64,000 nt of DNA from Inia geoffrensis (GCA_036417435.1 CM070902.1:42678600-42742599), one strand, 5' to 3'. Positions 43,501-53,987 are shown, counted from the stretch's first letter. A program made the numbers and translations. The notes: generated by a model not told the origin, from the sequence alone.

Positions 43501-44365
43501 TGACTCTGGGCAGGCACCAGTCTTCCCCTGTGGATCAAGGATCAATCTTGCTCTGCCTTCTAGGCACAGAGACTAAAAGACAGATACAGACTCAAACAGC
43601 TGATTGATATCAGGCAATAAATTCTTTACAGAAATTACAGAGAACCAAGGAGCAAACAGAGTCACACAGGACCTCTGGAAAATTGGTTTCCCTGTTGGTC
43701 AAAAAATGCACCAGTGTGTCCCAAAGTGTAGATCATAGACATCTAGTGAAATTGAGATTATTTAGATGGTACATAGATGGGACTTTAAGTTATGTTGAAT
43801 AATGTAGTGAGAAAGTTACTCTTTTTACAAACCTTCTTGTTCATCCAGGAGAGAGTTTCAATCTGGGCCTTGCTAATCTTCATTTTTAACAAGAAGAAGG
43901 CAGGTCAATGGCGCAGAGCTTTTCCTGGCTGACTTGGTATCCATGTATAATTGATAAATTTGTTTAATTTAATTTTATTTATTTTCTACACCCTTTATGG
44001 AAGCTTTACTTTCTAACTGAAGATTTTATTTTTTAAAAATATTTAAGTCTTAAAAAGTAAGTTGATTTAAAAATATATTATGTAAAAACGGTAGAGATGG
44101 TATGTAAATGTAAGGAAATAACTTTTTTTTTACTACATCATTCAATACAAAGTAATCACTTGGATGGTCAGTATGCAAATATAGCAAAAATCATGAAGGT
44201 GGGATGAAAATGTCTAAAGTTGTGGAAACACTGGAAGGGACTTGCAAGGTCTCCTGCTTCTTAAATATCCTTTTGTCCATTGCACAAATACATAAGGAAA
44301 ACACTTCTTGGATGAGTGCTTAAAGGGAGCTGACTCAGCTAAGATGAGTTATTCACCTGCTTCAT
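43501..44365. other. Unassigned stretch
   Basis: No repeat recognised; 43940-44110 is strongly AT-rich. Confidence 0.4.
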
Positions 44366-44369
44366 CCTT

Positions 44370-44640
44370 CCATGGCTTGGAACGAGGATATGATGACTAG
44401 AGCTAAAGCAGCCATCTTGGACCCTGAGGTGATCTTCATGATGAATGCCAAATTCTAAGAATAGAATGAAAGGGGCCTGGAACCCTGATGAATGTAGAAC
44501 CACTAAAGCAGTCCTAGGCTATCTACTGCTAGACTTCTTGAACATAAGACTGAAATAAACTTCTTTCTTGTGTATCCCACTATAATTTGCCATTTCTGTT
44601 AGATGCAGCTGGAGCTAATCTAACTGATGCAGAATTTAGT
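44370..44640 (+). repeat. Ancient LTR-like repeat, group A, copy 1
   Basis: 'TATGATGACTAGAGCTAAAG', 'CAGCCATCTTGGACCCTGAG', 'TGAAATAAACTTCTTTCTTG'. The AATAAA-containing 'AAATAAACTTCT' looks like an LTR polyadenylation region. Related to 46310-46810. Confidence 0.5.
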
Positions 44641-44989
44641 TCTTACAAGAGAAGTGCTAAAGAAACAGAACCTAAAATGTGGCATTGCTTTATAAGATTA
44701 GGCATTAGAGACAACTATTAAGGACTAGGATATTGCAGGGAAGAAATTGGATGCCCATGCTATATTATGACAAAATTTTGGCCAACCTAGTTCCTACTGA
44801 AAGTTGGAACAGAGCTCACACACTCACTGAGGCTGCAACATTAAGACAAAAGAGAAGAAAATTCCAGAATATTGGTGGATTAGGTTTCTACTGCATAAAA
44901 ATTATCCCCAAAACTTAGCAGCTTGAAACAGCAAATATTTATTATCTCACAATTTTTGTGTGTGGGTTAGAAATCCAAGCATAGCTTAT

Positions 44990-45003
44990 CTGGGTCCTTC
45001 TTT
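44990..45003. repeat. Target-site duplication, left copy (SINE)
   Basis: CTGGGTCCTTCTTT, repeated exactly at 45126-45139. Confidence 0.92.
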
Positions 45004-45125
45004 TTTTTTTTTTTTTTTTTCTGGCCACATGGCATGTGGGATCTTAGTTCCCAGACCAGGGTTTGAACCCGCTCCCCTTGCATTGGAAGTGGGGCATCTT
45101 AACCACTGGACTGCCAGGGAAATCC
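45004..45125 (-). mobile_element. CHR-type SINE, short form
   Basis: T run, 'CTGGCCACATGGCATGTGGG', 'ATCTTAGTTCCCAGACCAGG', 'GTTTGAACCCGCTCCCCTTG', end 'CTGCCAGGGAAATCC'. Reverse tRNA-Glu SINE bracketed by an exact 14-base target duplication. Confidence 0.95.
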
Positions 45126-45139
45126 CTGGGTCCTTCTTT
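45126..45139. repeat. Target-site duplication, right copy (SINE)
   Basis: CTGGGTCCTTCTTT, identical to 44990-45003. Confidence 0.92.
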
Positions 45140-45360
45140 ATCAAGGTTTCTTTTAGGGTTGCAATTAAGGTATCACCTGGAGTTTCAGTCTCATCTGAAT
45201 GTTCCTCTGAGATACATTTACAAGTTCACTGACACGGTTGTTGACAGGATTTAGTTCTGCAAAATCTATTAGAATAAGAGCCTCAGTTCCTCACTGGATA
45301 TTGGTCAAAGACCCCCTCATTTTCTTGCCATGAGCCTCTCTAGAAGGCAGCTGGTGTCTC

Positions 45361-45410
45361 TCAGAGAGAGAAAGTGATAGAACGAGAGAGAAAGAGAGAG
45401 AGAGAACACC
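45361..45410. repeat. GA-rich simple repeat
   Basis: AGAGAGAAAG and AGAGAGAGAGAG units; impure. Confidence 0.8.
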
Positions 45411-45563
45411 CAAATCCTAATGTCACAAGTGCATCCATCACCTCTGCTATTCTATTAACCAATAGTTGCTAAATTCAGCCTGCATTTAAGGGAAGTAGAC
45501 TAAATAAGTAAATACCAGGAGGTGGCAATCATTGGGGGCCATCTTAGGGGCTGCCTACCACAG

Positions 45564-46305
45564 TTGGTATGGGACAACATTGACACTTTTAGCAAAGTTC
45601 TACAAGAAATAAGGTCAAACAACATCTATCCATTTACAAGAAGAAATCATAGGAAATACAGTTTTGCTTTGTCTGCAGACTATCATCGAGGCTAAGAATC
45701 TATAATTGGAGACCTTGAAAGATTATTACCTAACTTGAATCTATTCTCAGTATTAAATCAACTTGCTGGTAAAATGGGAATAAGTATATTGCTTCTTGAC
45801 CAAAGTTTCATATGGCCATCAGGTTGGGGGAGAAGAATAGGCAGAACACAGACATCTCTAAGTAAACTCCAAGAGCCCTCAGGTTTAAAACTTCTAGCTG
45901 GACAAGGTTTTTGGTTGTGGTCACTCGTACATAGAGCTTCCCAGGAGTATGTAGAACAGAAATCTAAGTTGTTACACAGGGCCTGCCTTGAAGGAGTTGT
46001 CATATTCCATGGACTGGTGGCTGCGGTGTTTGACCCATCCTCCCGTTTACTGAATGGGAGTTTTCTCTTCAGGTGTGCTGTTGGCTTTAGCACTAAGTAT
46101 TGGGTGTAGGAAGAGTGTGAAGCAGACAGGTTGTCCCAGTTTATGGGTCACTGGGGTTCAAGGAGACTCCATCAGATTTGGTGGAGAGAACTGCATATCT
46201 TCTGAGATCCTAGACTTCCAACACAGTATGGTACCTAGGGGTTATGATCTACGTAGGGAAAAAGGCAGGTTTGGATGTTGGGAGCTAAAAAGATAAACTG
46301 ACAGG
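45564..46305. other. Unassigned stretch with opposed open frames
   Basis: 124 codons open at 45735-46109 (+) and 111 codons at 45758-46093 (-), almost fully overlapping. Neither has a recognised domain. Opposed frames sharing a stop-poor composition are usually chance. Confidence 0.4.
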
Positions 46306-46309
46306 GAAT

Positions 46310-46810
46310 GTTTGATGCCTACCCATATCTATTGTTCCCTTTTGCCTTAGTAGAAGACCCCAGTTTATTCAAGGTGGTGACCCACCCATATAGAAGGATA
46401 CATTCCCCAGACTTCCATTCAGTTAGGTGGACAAAGTGACCAGGTTCTGTCCAATAAGATAGAAGGTTCAGTAGCATGTGGGATCTCTGGAAAAACTCCT
46501 GAAGGAGAGCTAACTCACCTGGAAGGTACATCTTTACCCCTGAATACCTCTTCATGTTCCTATTGCATGAGATATGGACATGATGGCTAGAGTTCCAAGG
46601 AACATGAGATGACCTTGAGGATAGAAGCTAGCATTTGAATGATGAAGTAGAAGGAGCCTAAGCTTCTGATGACCACAGAGTAGCCATACCAACCTTGAGT
46701 TTCTTACCTCTGGACTTCTTTTATATAAGAGATAAGTAAACGTCTACCTTATCTAAGCTACTGGTATTTTAGGTTTTTACTGTCACGTTTTGCCAAACTG
46801 ATACCAGCAC
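46310..46810 (+). repeat. Ancient LTR-like repeat, group A, copy 2
   Basis: 'GACATGATGGCTAGAGTTCC', 'GAGATGACCTTGAGGATAGA', 'GAAGTAGAAGGAGCCTAAGC', 'ATACCAACCTTGAGTTTCTT', 'AAGAGATAAGTAAACGTCTA'. Longest of the three copies. Confidence 0.55.
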
Positions 46811-46837
46811 GTAGTTAAAATCTAGGCCTGTGAACAG

Positions 46838-46905
46838 AAGTTCTCAGAGAAGTGTCTAGTACCCAGTAAGTGCTTAATAGCTATGAGGCATCGTTACTAC
46901 TCTAA
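46838..46905 (+). repeat. MIR SINE 3' tail
   Basis: 'GTGTCTAGTACCCAGTAAGT' and 'GCTTAATAGCTATGAGGCAT'. Confidence 0.6.
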
Positions 46906-46924
46906 TGCCGTATATGGATGGATC

Positions 46925-47098
46925 TATTTGGCCAATAACCCTAGGGCACGTGTACTTTGTTACCATCTTCATTGTACATATGTGAATCCCAAGGCACATT
47001 AACTTATCCAACTTCACTCAACCAGTTAATAGCAGAATAGAGATTCCACCCAGGCATTTTGGGACCAGAATGCCTGTCAATAATGTTGAGCTACCACC
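46925..47098 (-). repeat. MIR SINE
   Basis: 'TTAACTTATCCAACTTCACT', 'AATAGCAGAATAGAGATTCC', 'ACCCAGGCATTTTGGGACCA'. Faces the tail fragment just before it. Confidence 0.72.
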
Positions 47099-47980
47099 AT
47101 CTACACAATCTACATGCCCGTAGATCACCCTACAATTTCTATGGATCATAGTGTGTTACTTCGTAGTTGGGAGCTCTTTCTACTTGCCGATTGGACTGTA
47201 AGGGGTTAATGAAATATGAACTCCAGGACCATGGTTCCTGCTATCGTGGAAAAAAACCTTCCCTTCTGCACACATTCTACTTTCCATTCCCAGCAAACCC
47301 GGGTCCTGTCTCATTTGGACCAATCCAGAGCTGGCTGCAGGGAGCTGCCCTCTCTTCTCCCCACCCTAACCCCGACCCTGACCCTTGGCTATTCCAGAAC
47401 CAGAATGAGAAAAAGACAAGGGAGGGGCAGCTAAACTGGTACTAATCTAATTAGGTGTCAGGGTGGAGGCTAAGGTAGGATTGTTGTAAAAGAAGAAAGG
47501 AGAAAAGCACAGTCTGAACTGTAGAGACTCCAAGATGAGCTCCTCCTTGGAAGCTGCTGCCTCATTCACACCTTTGTGTCAACTGTTTTCCTTGGTTGAT
47601 TCCCCTTATGCCCAGCAGAAAGGGCTGAGTTTTACAGAAGGAGCAAAAGTGAATCAGAAACCATTGGAAATCAGAGAAGGGGAAGGAGACTCGAACAGTT
47701 AAAGTGCAGCTGGAAGGCCAGGGGAGAGCAGCTCCCAAAGGAGGTTGAAAAGGTTGCATAGACACACTGCCCATTTTGCAGTGTTTTTGATTCTTAGTCA
47801 TGAGGGAGATGTGTCAAGCAAAATTTCAGAACTGATCAGGAAGTTGGAAGGCTAAGTTCTCCCACGTTGATGTGGTCTCTGTGCTGCAGAGAGGAAAACT
47901 AGAAATAGGAGAAAGAAAGTGAAACAGAAAAAGTATGAAGAGTGAACAATACCCAGCAGAGACTGACAATCCACAAAGCA
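47099..47980. other. Unassigned, locally GC-richer stretch
   Basis: No repeat recognised. 47170-47450 has a CCAAT-like 'GGACCAATCC' and C-rich 'ACCCTAACCCCGACCCTGAC', but no CpG island and no TATA/initiator arrangement I would defend. Confidence 0.4.
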
Positions 47981-47984
47981 GGAT

Positions 47985-48207
47985 AATTGTGATTACTGCT
48001 GTGTTGCAGATTTCGTGTGGGCATTGTTGTAAGCACTTTCTAATCACTTAACCTTCTCAGCAAGGGATACCATTTATCTTCATTTTACACATGAAGAGAT
48101 TGGAGCACAGATAGGATAAGTAACTTGCCCAAGGTCACACAGCCAGGATGCCAATCTAGGCATTTAATCTCTAGAGACCATGAGTTTAATTACTAGATCC
48201 TCTGAAG
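47985..48207 (-). repeat. MIR SINE, well preserved
   Basis: 'TAACTTGCCCAAGGTCACAC', 'AGCCAGGATGCCAATCTAGG', 'CATTTTACACATGAAGAGAT'. Confidence 0.9.
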
Positions 48208-48665
48208 AAAAGTTTTTTTGAGTCAGCAAGGGAGGGAGGGAATGATTCAGTTAATGAAAGAACAAAATAATGAATAAGTTAATTATTGAATAAATAAATT
48301 TACAAACAAATGAATTGAATAAACAAATCAATGAATGCCACCAATTTTATGAGAATTACATAGCATTCGTCAGGTCTCCTTAGGGTCTTTATCATGAGAA
48401 TACATTCTCCAAGAACTCTTTGAATCTGATCAAAACTGCTGCAAAGAGAAGGCAGACTGTTATTGTCTTTGTAGGTACCATGGAGGAGGATATCCAAATG
48501 CAGGAAAGGAAAAGCCTTGGTGTCTCCTGTTCCCTAGAGGCCAAATCACCTGTTAGTTACTTCCCAAACAGATTGTAATTTTCTGCTCCAAAATGCCATT
48601 ATTTAGAGAATTATTTGGGTTTAATTAAAAAAAAAAAACAGGGTGGAAGTGTGATCAGTCACTCA
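48208..48665. other. Mostly unassigned stretch
   Basis: 48235-48340 is AATGAATAA-type low-complexity sequence. A 12-base A run lies at 48628-48639. Confidence 0.45.
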
Positions 48666-48669
48666 CACT

Positions 48670-48765
48670 TTGGTATTCATTTGTTTATTCACTAATTCAT
48701 TTGTTCAACATTTACAAAGTCCAAATGTCTACCAGTCTTTGTGCTAGGCTCAGCCCTTCATTGAG
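48670..48765 (-). repeat. L2 LINE 3' end
   Basis: 'ATTCATTTGTTTATTCACTA', 'ATTCATTTGTTCAACATTTA', 'TTTGTGCTAGGCTCAGCCCT'. Confidence 0.65.
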
Positions 48766-48767
48766 AG

Positions 48768-49220
48768 GAGAATCACTGATTAGCTTTGATTCTCCTGGAA
48801 GCAGACTCTGAGAACAGGATGGATGTGCAAGAAGTTTATTTAAAGGCAATCCCAGAACAACTGGTAGATGAATGGGGGACTGAGGTTGGGCAGAGAAGGA
48901 AAGTAATAAAGGCTGTGTTATCATGCTGGGGCTTGGCCCTGTCTGAGAACTCTTGGATGTATTGAAGAACTTGTCTCCTTAGAGATCTTGTCAAGGGTGA
49001 TGAAGGTGGGTTATTTATCACCTAACTCTCATCCATCACTGGTTAAGGTGATGGGACCTTAACCCTCTTGTACTTCTTGTTTTACTTGCCTGTGGATGCA
49101 GAAAAACTGCTCAGGTGGAAAGTTGCAGGTGCCTGTAGTAGGACACTATATGTGTACACTAGGATAGTGGATGCCAAGAGGCTACAGGTGGGTTCCAACA
49201 GCATCTGCTAGAAATGGACA
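48768..49220 (-). repeat. Ancient LTR-like repeat, group C, copy 2
   Basis: 'TTCTCCTGGAAGCAGACTCT', 'TGTGCAAGAAGTTTATTTAA', 'ACTCTCATCCATCACTGGTT'. Compare 42495-42965 and 55085-55460. Orientation is a guess. Confidence 0.4.
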
Positions 49221-49357
49221 TATAGGTGATTAATTAAAACAGGAGCTAGAATAGAGGCATGACCCAGGGGCTATAAGAGCAGACAGGAAGGAATGTTTAA
49301 CTTTTTCTCCACTGGGCTTCTCTGATCATCCTCCAATATGTATACAAGCATGCATGT

Positions 49358-49359
<2 letters not shown>

Positions 49360-49399
<40 letters not shown>
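49360..49399. repeat. (CA)n microsatellite, about 20 units
   Basis: Pure CA tract ending 'CACACCAGCTTC'. Confidence 0.98.
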
Positions 49400-49400
<1 letters not shown>

Positions 49401-49845
49401 AGCTTCAAGGCCGATTAAACACTTCTCCTAATTTCTTTCACAGCTTACAAACATTACTTATCAGAGCACATAGCATAACTACTTATGTTCTCCTTTATAC
49501 TCAGATGAAGGACATTTTGAGATACTGAGACTTGGAAAGATTGTGGTTCCTTTTCTTCTGAAATATAATTCAATATGAAAACACTCCTAAGCTACATGTA
49601 AGGAAGTTCAAACCAGTTGTGATCTTTTCCTATGTTGATAACATAGTTATGTATGTGTAAAATCAAATTATTAAACAATTTCTTAGTGTCCTTTCTTTGT
49701 TGGTGCTCCAGGCACATACCCATTAGGTAGTCTCTACACCATTCTCAAGACTTAAGTATCATGAGGATGAGGGGAACCTTGCCTCCTTTAAGATCAGCGG
49801 TATCCCCAAGATCTGGTAACATCAGGCACAATGTAAGAAGTCACC
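49400..49845. other. Unassigned stretch
   Basis: No repeat recognised. 49720-49848 is faintly L2-like. Confidence 0.4.
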
Positions 49846-49851
49846 AAATGC

Positions 49852-49889
49852 TGGATGGATGGATGGATGGATGGATGGATGGATGGATG
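49852..49889. repeat. (GGAT)n microsatellite, about 9 units
   Basis: Pure GGAT repeats. They create an artificial G-W-M-D repeat in an open frame. Confidence 0.98.
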
Positions 49890-49894
49890 AGACA

Positions 49895-50690
49895 TGGAGA
49901 GATGAGTGAGTTCTATTTGTATAGAGAGAAGTCCAGGACACATCAGAGGTTTCAAAGAGGTGACTCTGAACCCAGTCTTGGAGGATGATCATTGGAAGTC
50001 TTTAGATAGAGATTCAGAGTAGGAGGCAAGGATAATGTAACATCTATTCTTCAGGTGTTATGAACCACCTTTTAATTTAACTTTGTTCTACTCTCACATT
50101 GGAATGCATCAGGCCTCTGGGGTTAGTGCTTCTCAGGGCTTTCTAGTCAGCTTGATATGGAAAGACCTCATGGGTGGTCTCTGAAGTTGTCAGCAGCTTT
50201 GGCCACTGCCACAAATACTTTATTCCCTCTGCTTTGGTTTTTGCTACTGAGAAGGACAGCCTAATTGGGTTTTCCTGGCAATCCATGTCAGCTAGAATCT
50301 TCCTGCTAAGATGCCCTCTACCTCCATTCCAACCATTCTCAGTGCCAAGGCCTAACAAGGATGAACGTTTATAAAGCACATGCCTGCTGAGAATACCATC
50401 TAGTGATTGTTTTCCCCAATCCAGGCATTCCCTGCCAGCCACTTCAAAGGCTTTTGAAGTCACTGCTAATTTAGAAGCAATAATAAGATTGACACTGAAA
50501 TGCTTCCCAGCTGGTTTTTCTGGACAATAATTCTCACCAGTTCCTTTACAACCTGCTTTCTGTTACAATTTGAGGCTTGCAAAACATGACTTTTAAAACA
50601 CATTCAAAACAGAACATGTTTTAAAACAAAGAACATGGTCCTAGCACAGATATAAGTGTTTTCTTCTCCATTTAGGAAATATTTCTTAAT
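49895..50690. other. Repeat-poor stretch, possible conserved non-coding DNA
   Basis: 50040-50600 has no recognised repeat. It includes 'CCTAATTGGGTTTTCC' and 'TGCTAATTTAGAAGCAATAA' (homeodomain-like cores) and the palindromic 'CTTCAAAGGCTTTTGAAG' at 50442-50459. Opposed open frames (106 codons -, 66 codons +) overlap there. Confidence 0.3.
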
Positions 50691-50694
50691 AATG

Positions 50695-50840
50695 AATCTG
50701 AATGAATTCAGGTTTGGAGTCCGTGAGTCCTACGTGCAAAATCCGACTCTTCTGTTTATTAATTGGGTGCTCTTAGACAAGTTATTTACCTCCCTGAAAC
50801 TCTTTTCTAAAAATAAGGCATAAAATTATCTTTCTTGAAA
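50695..50840 (+). repeat. MIR SINE
   Basis: 'TTCAGGTTTGGAGTCCGTGA', 'GTTATTTACCTCCCTGAAAC', 'TCTAAAAATAAGGCATAAAA'. Confidence 0.7.
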
Positions 50841-50867
50841 GCCAGTTAGGGAAGTGGAGGCCCCAGC

Positions 50868-51118
50868 GGTGGAAAATGCTGGTATAGGATGCAGATCAGA
50901 CCGGAGGTCAAATCTCAGCTCTGCCACTTTTCATTTGGTAACCTTAAGCTTAGCTGGTTCACCTAACTTCCCTGAGAATCTGTTTCTTTACTTGTAAAGA
51001 TCATATAATAAGATATATCTCATATGATAGATATAAGGATTAGATTTTTATGACATATGAAGCATGATATCTAGTACCAAGTAAATATTCAACAAAATCT
51101 TAGCTTTTATGGATGTGG
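50868..51118 (+). repeat. MIR SINE, full length
   Basis: 'AAATCTCAGCTCTGCCACTT', 'TTCACCTAACTTCCCTGAGA', 'AAATATTCAACAAAATCTTA'. Tandem with the previous MIR, same orientation. Confidence 0.85.
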
Positions 51119-51194
51119 AGATGAAAGGAGAAAAAGTATGCAAGGCCCTGGTGCAGTTCCTGGCACTGGACAGCGTGCTTGGCAAGGATTATCT

Positions 51195-51715
51195 ACTTTA
51201 AAACTGTTTTCATTGTATCAGCTATTGCTTCATAAACAATCACCTCAAATCTCAGTGATTATTTTATCAATGCTTTAATTAGTTTTACAGTGATTGTATC
51301 ACTGTAAATATTTTATCAATGTTTAAGCTCAGGCTTAAAATAATAGCAGTTAAATATGGTTCATGAGTCTATAGTTTAGCTGCAGGCTGGCAGTTCTCCT
51401 GATCTGGGATGGCCTCAGCTGCAGTGGTTGGTCTCTGCTCTGCACAGTTTCTCATCCTCCATCAGGCTAGCCCCAGCTTGTTTACACAGGACCAGACAAG
51501 GTCTCAAAAGAGAGTGAGCAAAAGCCTAGAATTGGCTCTTCATAACTTCTGCCACATTCATTGTCCAAGGCACATTCCAAGCCAGCCCAGATCCAAAGGC
51601 TGGGGGAAAATATTGCACCTCTTAAAGAGCCAAAGAGCGTGGACATGGTGGAGGAGAAAATTGGCCCATTTTTGCGATCTACCACATTGCCCCCAAATAA
51701 ATTGTAGTAGACACT
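51195..51715 (-). repeat. Ancient LTR-like repeat, group B, second copy
   Basis: 'GCTATTGCTTCATAAACAAT', 'CTGCAGGCTGGCAGTTCTCC', 'CATCCTCCATCAGGCTAGCC', 'AAAGGCTGGGGGAAAATATT'. Resembles the group at 44880-45563. A 160-codon open frame (51409-51891 +) and opposed 61-67 codon frames lie over it. Part of the 160 codons is lysine encoded by the A run at 51823-51846. Confidence 0.45.
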
Positions 51716-51822
51716 TTAGGATGAGTTCATCAAGAGAACTCATATGCTCTGTCTTCAGGCATAGGTTCAGAAACAGACTTTCAGCCTTTCAGAAGTTATC
51801 AGTTACAAGATTTTCTTTCTTA

Positions 51823-51846
51823 AAAAAAAAAAAAAAAAAAAAAAAA
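51823..51846. repeat. A run of about 24 bases
   Basis: Uninterrupted A tract after 'TTTTCTTTCTT'. No retroelement body is recognised immediately upstream. Confidence 0.95.
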
Positions 51847-51849
51847 CTT

Positions 51850-52300
51850 GTTAAACAGGTAGTTTGCATCATATGTCCTTGGGAGAACTAACCTGGCTTT
51901 ATTCACAAGCCGTCAGTAAGATATTCAACTACCTTATGGCACCTTCCCTTGCCTGGAGCAGGAGGGTGGTGAGATGCCATGCTATGGATTGTCCTTATGC
52001 AGCAGTTGTGACGCTCTTACTAAAGCTAGGATAGGATAATGGGCAGGATGTGGTTCCTGAAAGCCAGCCTTGCCACAGGCCCATTTGACCAACCACTTCA
52101 GGGTGGGTAGCTTTGCTAAGGATCTAGAATTTATTGGGGCTAAAAGAATGGGTAGATCCAGGGCCTTCAGGGATGGGAGAAGATCAGAATACCAACCTTT
52201 TCCATCTCAGTCATAGGAAAGGTAGAAATTCCAGCTTACTCAAGGGCGAAAGAAGGTAGTTTCTAAAATCTGGTCTCATTTGCAAGGTTTTATAGAGACT
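51850..52300. other. Unassigned stretch
   Basis: No repeat recognised. Confidence 0.4.
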
Positions 52301-52307
52301 TTATTTT

Positions 52308-52525
52308 TAAAGAGCACAGAATTTAAAATCAGAACTTGGTCTGAATCCCAGTTCTGCTATTTGCTGATTCTGTGACCTTGGGCAAATTTCTTACCACTCC
52401 TGGCTTCCATTCTTCCAATCTCTAATATACAGACAACAATACTAAATTTACAATGATACTATGAGGAATAGATTAAAGAAATACCATATAGAAAGGGTTT
52501 GACACAAGGTGGGTTTTCCACAAAT
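52308..52525 (+). repeat. MIR SINE, full length
   Basis: 'TCTGAATCCCAGTTCTGCTA', 'TCTGTGACCTTGGGCAAATT', 'ACTATGAGGAATAGATTAAA'. Confidence 0.9.
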
Positions 52526-52585
52526 ATTTAGTCCACATTCCACCCTTCCAACAGCCTGCAATAATTGAATATTAGTAGAACAAAT

Positions 52586-52600
52586 CAGAGTGAGATCTTT
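52586..52600. repeat. Target-site duplication, left copy (SINE)
   Basis: CAGAGTGAGATCTTT, repeated exactly at 52804-52818. Confidence 0.95.
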
Positions 52601-52803
52601 TTTTTTTTTTTTGCAGTACGCAGGCCTCTCACTGTTGTGGCCTCTCTCGTTGCGGAGCACAGGCTCCAGACGCGCAGGCTCAGCGGCCATGGCTCACGGG
52701 CCCAGCCGCTCCACAGCATATGGGATCTTCCCGGACTGGGGCACAAACCTGTGTCCCCTGCATCGGCAGGCGGACTCTCAACCACTGAGCCACCAGGGAA
52801 GCC
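52601..52803 (-). mobile_element. Cetacean CHR-type tRNA-Glu SINE, full length
   Basis: T run, 'GCAGTACGCAGGCCTCTCAC', 'CTCGTTGCGGAGCACAGGCT', 'CTCAGCGGCCATGGCTCACG', 'GCATCGGCAGGCGGACTCTC', end 'CCACCAGGGAAGCC'. Same subfamily as 17243-17464 in the opposite orientation, with an exact 15-base target duplication. Open frames over it in both strands are the familiar SINE artefacts. Confidence 0.97.
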
Positions 52804-52818
52804 CAGAGTGAGATCTTT
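52804..52818. repeat. Target-site duplication, right copy (SINE)
   Basis: CAGAGTGAGATCTTT, identical to 52586-52600. Confidence 0.95.
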
Positions 52819-53335
52819 GAATAATGGATTTTGCATGCCTTCTTTCTGAGGTGGTAGGATCTATGCACTAAAAGGGATTCACCTTGAGGGCTTTAATGAA
52901 CCAGGCTCATATAAATGCTATCTCCACCTTCCAATCCATTCACCCCCATTCAAGGCTAGGTGACCTCAGTTTTTCTCTTCTAGGCTGATCTGAGGAGTCA
53001 GCTTCTCCAGAATTACCTGTATGACCTTGAAGAACATGATGAGCTGGGGTTCTGAACCCCAGCCTTTTGTTCCCATATCTAGCTAATCAGGATGGAGAAA
53101 GGAGTCAAAACCTCCTCTAATACAGACCAGTCCTAGAAGCTGGCTTGTCACAGACTCAGCCTCGGTTACCCAGGGTAGAACTTATACTGACCAAGGCTGG
53201 ATTATCTTTCAGTCTGTCTGTGAAGAACAGCCTAAGAGAGCTTTTTAGATGAAATTTACCCTGGAAGATGATTTTTTTTTTAATACAAATCTAAATAATT
53301 TACTGAATATGTAACATGTACAAAACTAGGTGATG
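52819..53335. other. Unassigned stretch
   Basis: No repeat recognised. Confidence 0.4.
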
Positions 53336-53337
53336 TT

Positions 53338-53391
53338 ACAATACTAATAACTAGTATTAGTGTCATTTGGTGTCTACCATGTGTCAGAAAC

Positions 53392-53429
<38 letters not shown>

Positions 53430-53605
53430 ATTTTGTGTGTATATACTGGAGAAAACTCACAGCCTATGCCATTGATACTGAAACCCCAATATACAGAGAA
53501 GGAAATAGGCTCAGAGCTGTTGTCGCTTGCTTAGCTGGTAAATGGCAAACCCAGATTTGAGCCCAGGATTGTGTGTTTTTATACCTCATTCTTTCTACTA
53601 AATTA
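53338..53605 (-). repeat. MIR SINE with an AT microsatellite inside
   Basis: 'GGTGTCTACCATGTGTCAGA' before the tract and 'AGAGAAGGAAATAGGCTCAG', 'ATTTGAGCCCAGGATTGTGT' after it are reverse MIR. The AT tract sits where the MIR reads toward its AT-rich 3' part. Confidence 0.8.
53391..53430. repeat. (AT)n microsatellite with one C interruption
   Basis: Two AT blocks separated by 'ACAT'; about 40 bases. Confidence 0.97.
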
Positions 53606-53756
53606 TATTGCAAAAGTCCATTAGCTCTAGGGGAAGACCATAGATCACATCATTAATGAGTGGGGTAGTGTAGCAGAGTTCCAGAAATGCCCCATCCCAA
53701 ACTTTTCACTTTCTCCTTCCATTGCTCTACAGCAAGGTTTATGATTAAGGATGATT

Positions 53757-53885
53757 GTATCATTCTACTGTCAGTGACGCCATTTACTAGCTGAATGATC
53801 TTGGAGAAAATCACTAATATTTGTTGCTTTTGAGTCTCCTCATCTGTAAGATAGCATAAAATGAGTATAATAATATTTATCTACT
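53757..53885 (+). repeat. MIR SINE fragment
   Basis: 'CGCCATTTACTAGCTGAATG', 'AGTCTCCTCATCTGTAAGAT', 'AGTATAATAATATTTA'. Confidence 0.8.
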
Positions 53886-53987
53886 AAAGTCAAAATCCAA
53901 GGCTTTAATATATGTGAAAGCAATATGCACATTTTGTTTTTTTATATAAGGCACGAGGTATGTTATTTTATGTAAGTGCGTTCTCAG

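Larger units (their letters stand above)
44880..45563 (-). repeat. Ancient LTR-like repeat, group B, split by a SINE
   Basis: 'TTATCCCCAAAACTTAGCAG', 'AACAGCAAATATTTATTATC' on the left; 'ATCATTGGGGGCCATCTTAG' and 'GGGCTGCCTACCACAG' on the right. A widespread old mammalian repeat that I cannot name; interrupted at 45004-45125. A GA-rich tract (45361-45410) lies inside. Confidence 0.5.

Noticed and set aside
45735..46109. Opposed 124- and 111-codon frames
   Set aside because: Mutual overlap on both strands with no known domain is typical of chance.
47370..47392. Interstitial telomere-like repeat
   Set aside because: Only one CCCTAA unit in a C-rich run; no tandem array.
49761..49988. Protein with G-W-M-D repeats
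   Set aside because: Translation of a (GGAT)n microsatellite.
51409..51891. 160-codon open frame, longest in the window
   Set aside because: Lies over an old interspersed repeat and is extended by lysine codons from a poly(A) run.
52565..52868. Open frames of 62-94 codons on both strands
   Set aside because: Well-known artefacts of translated CHR SINEs.
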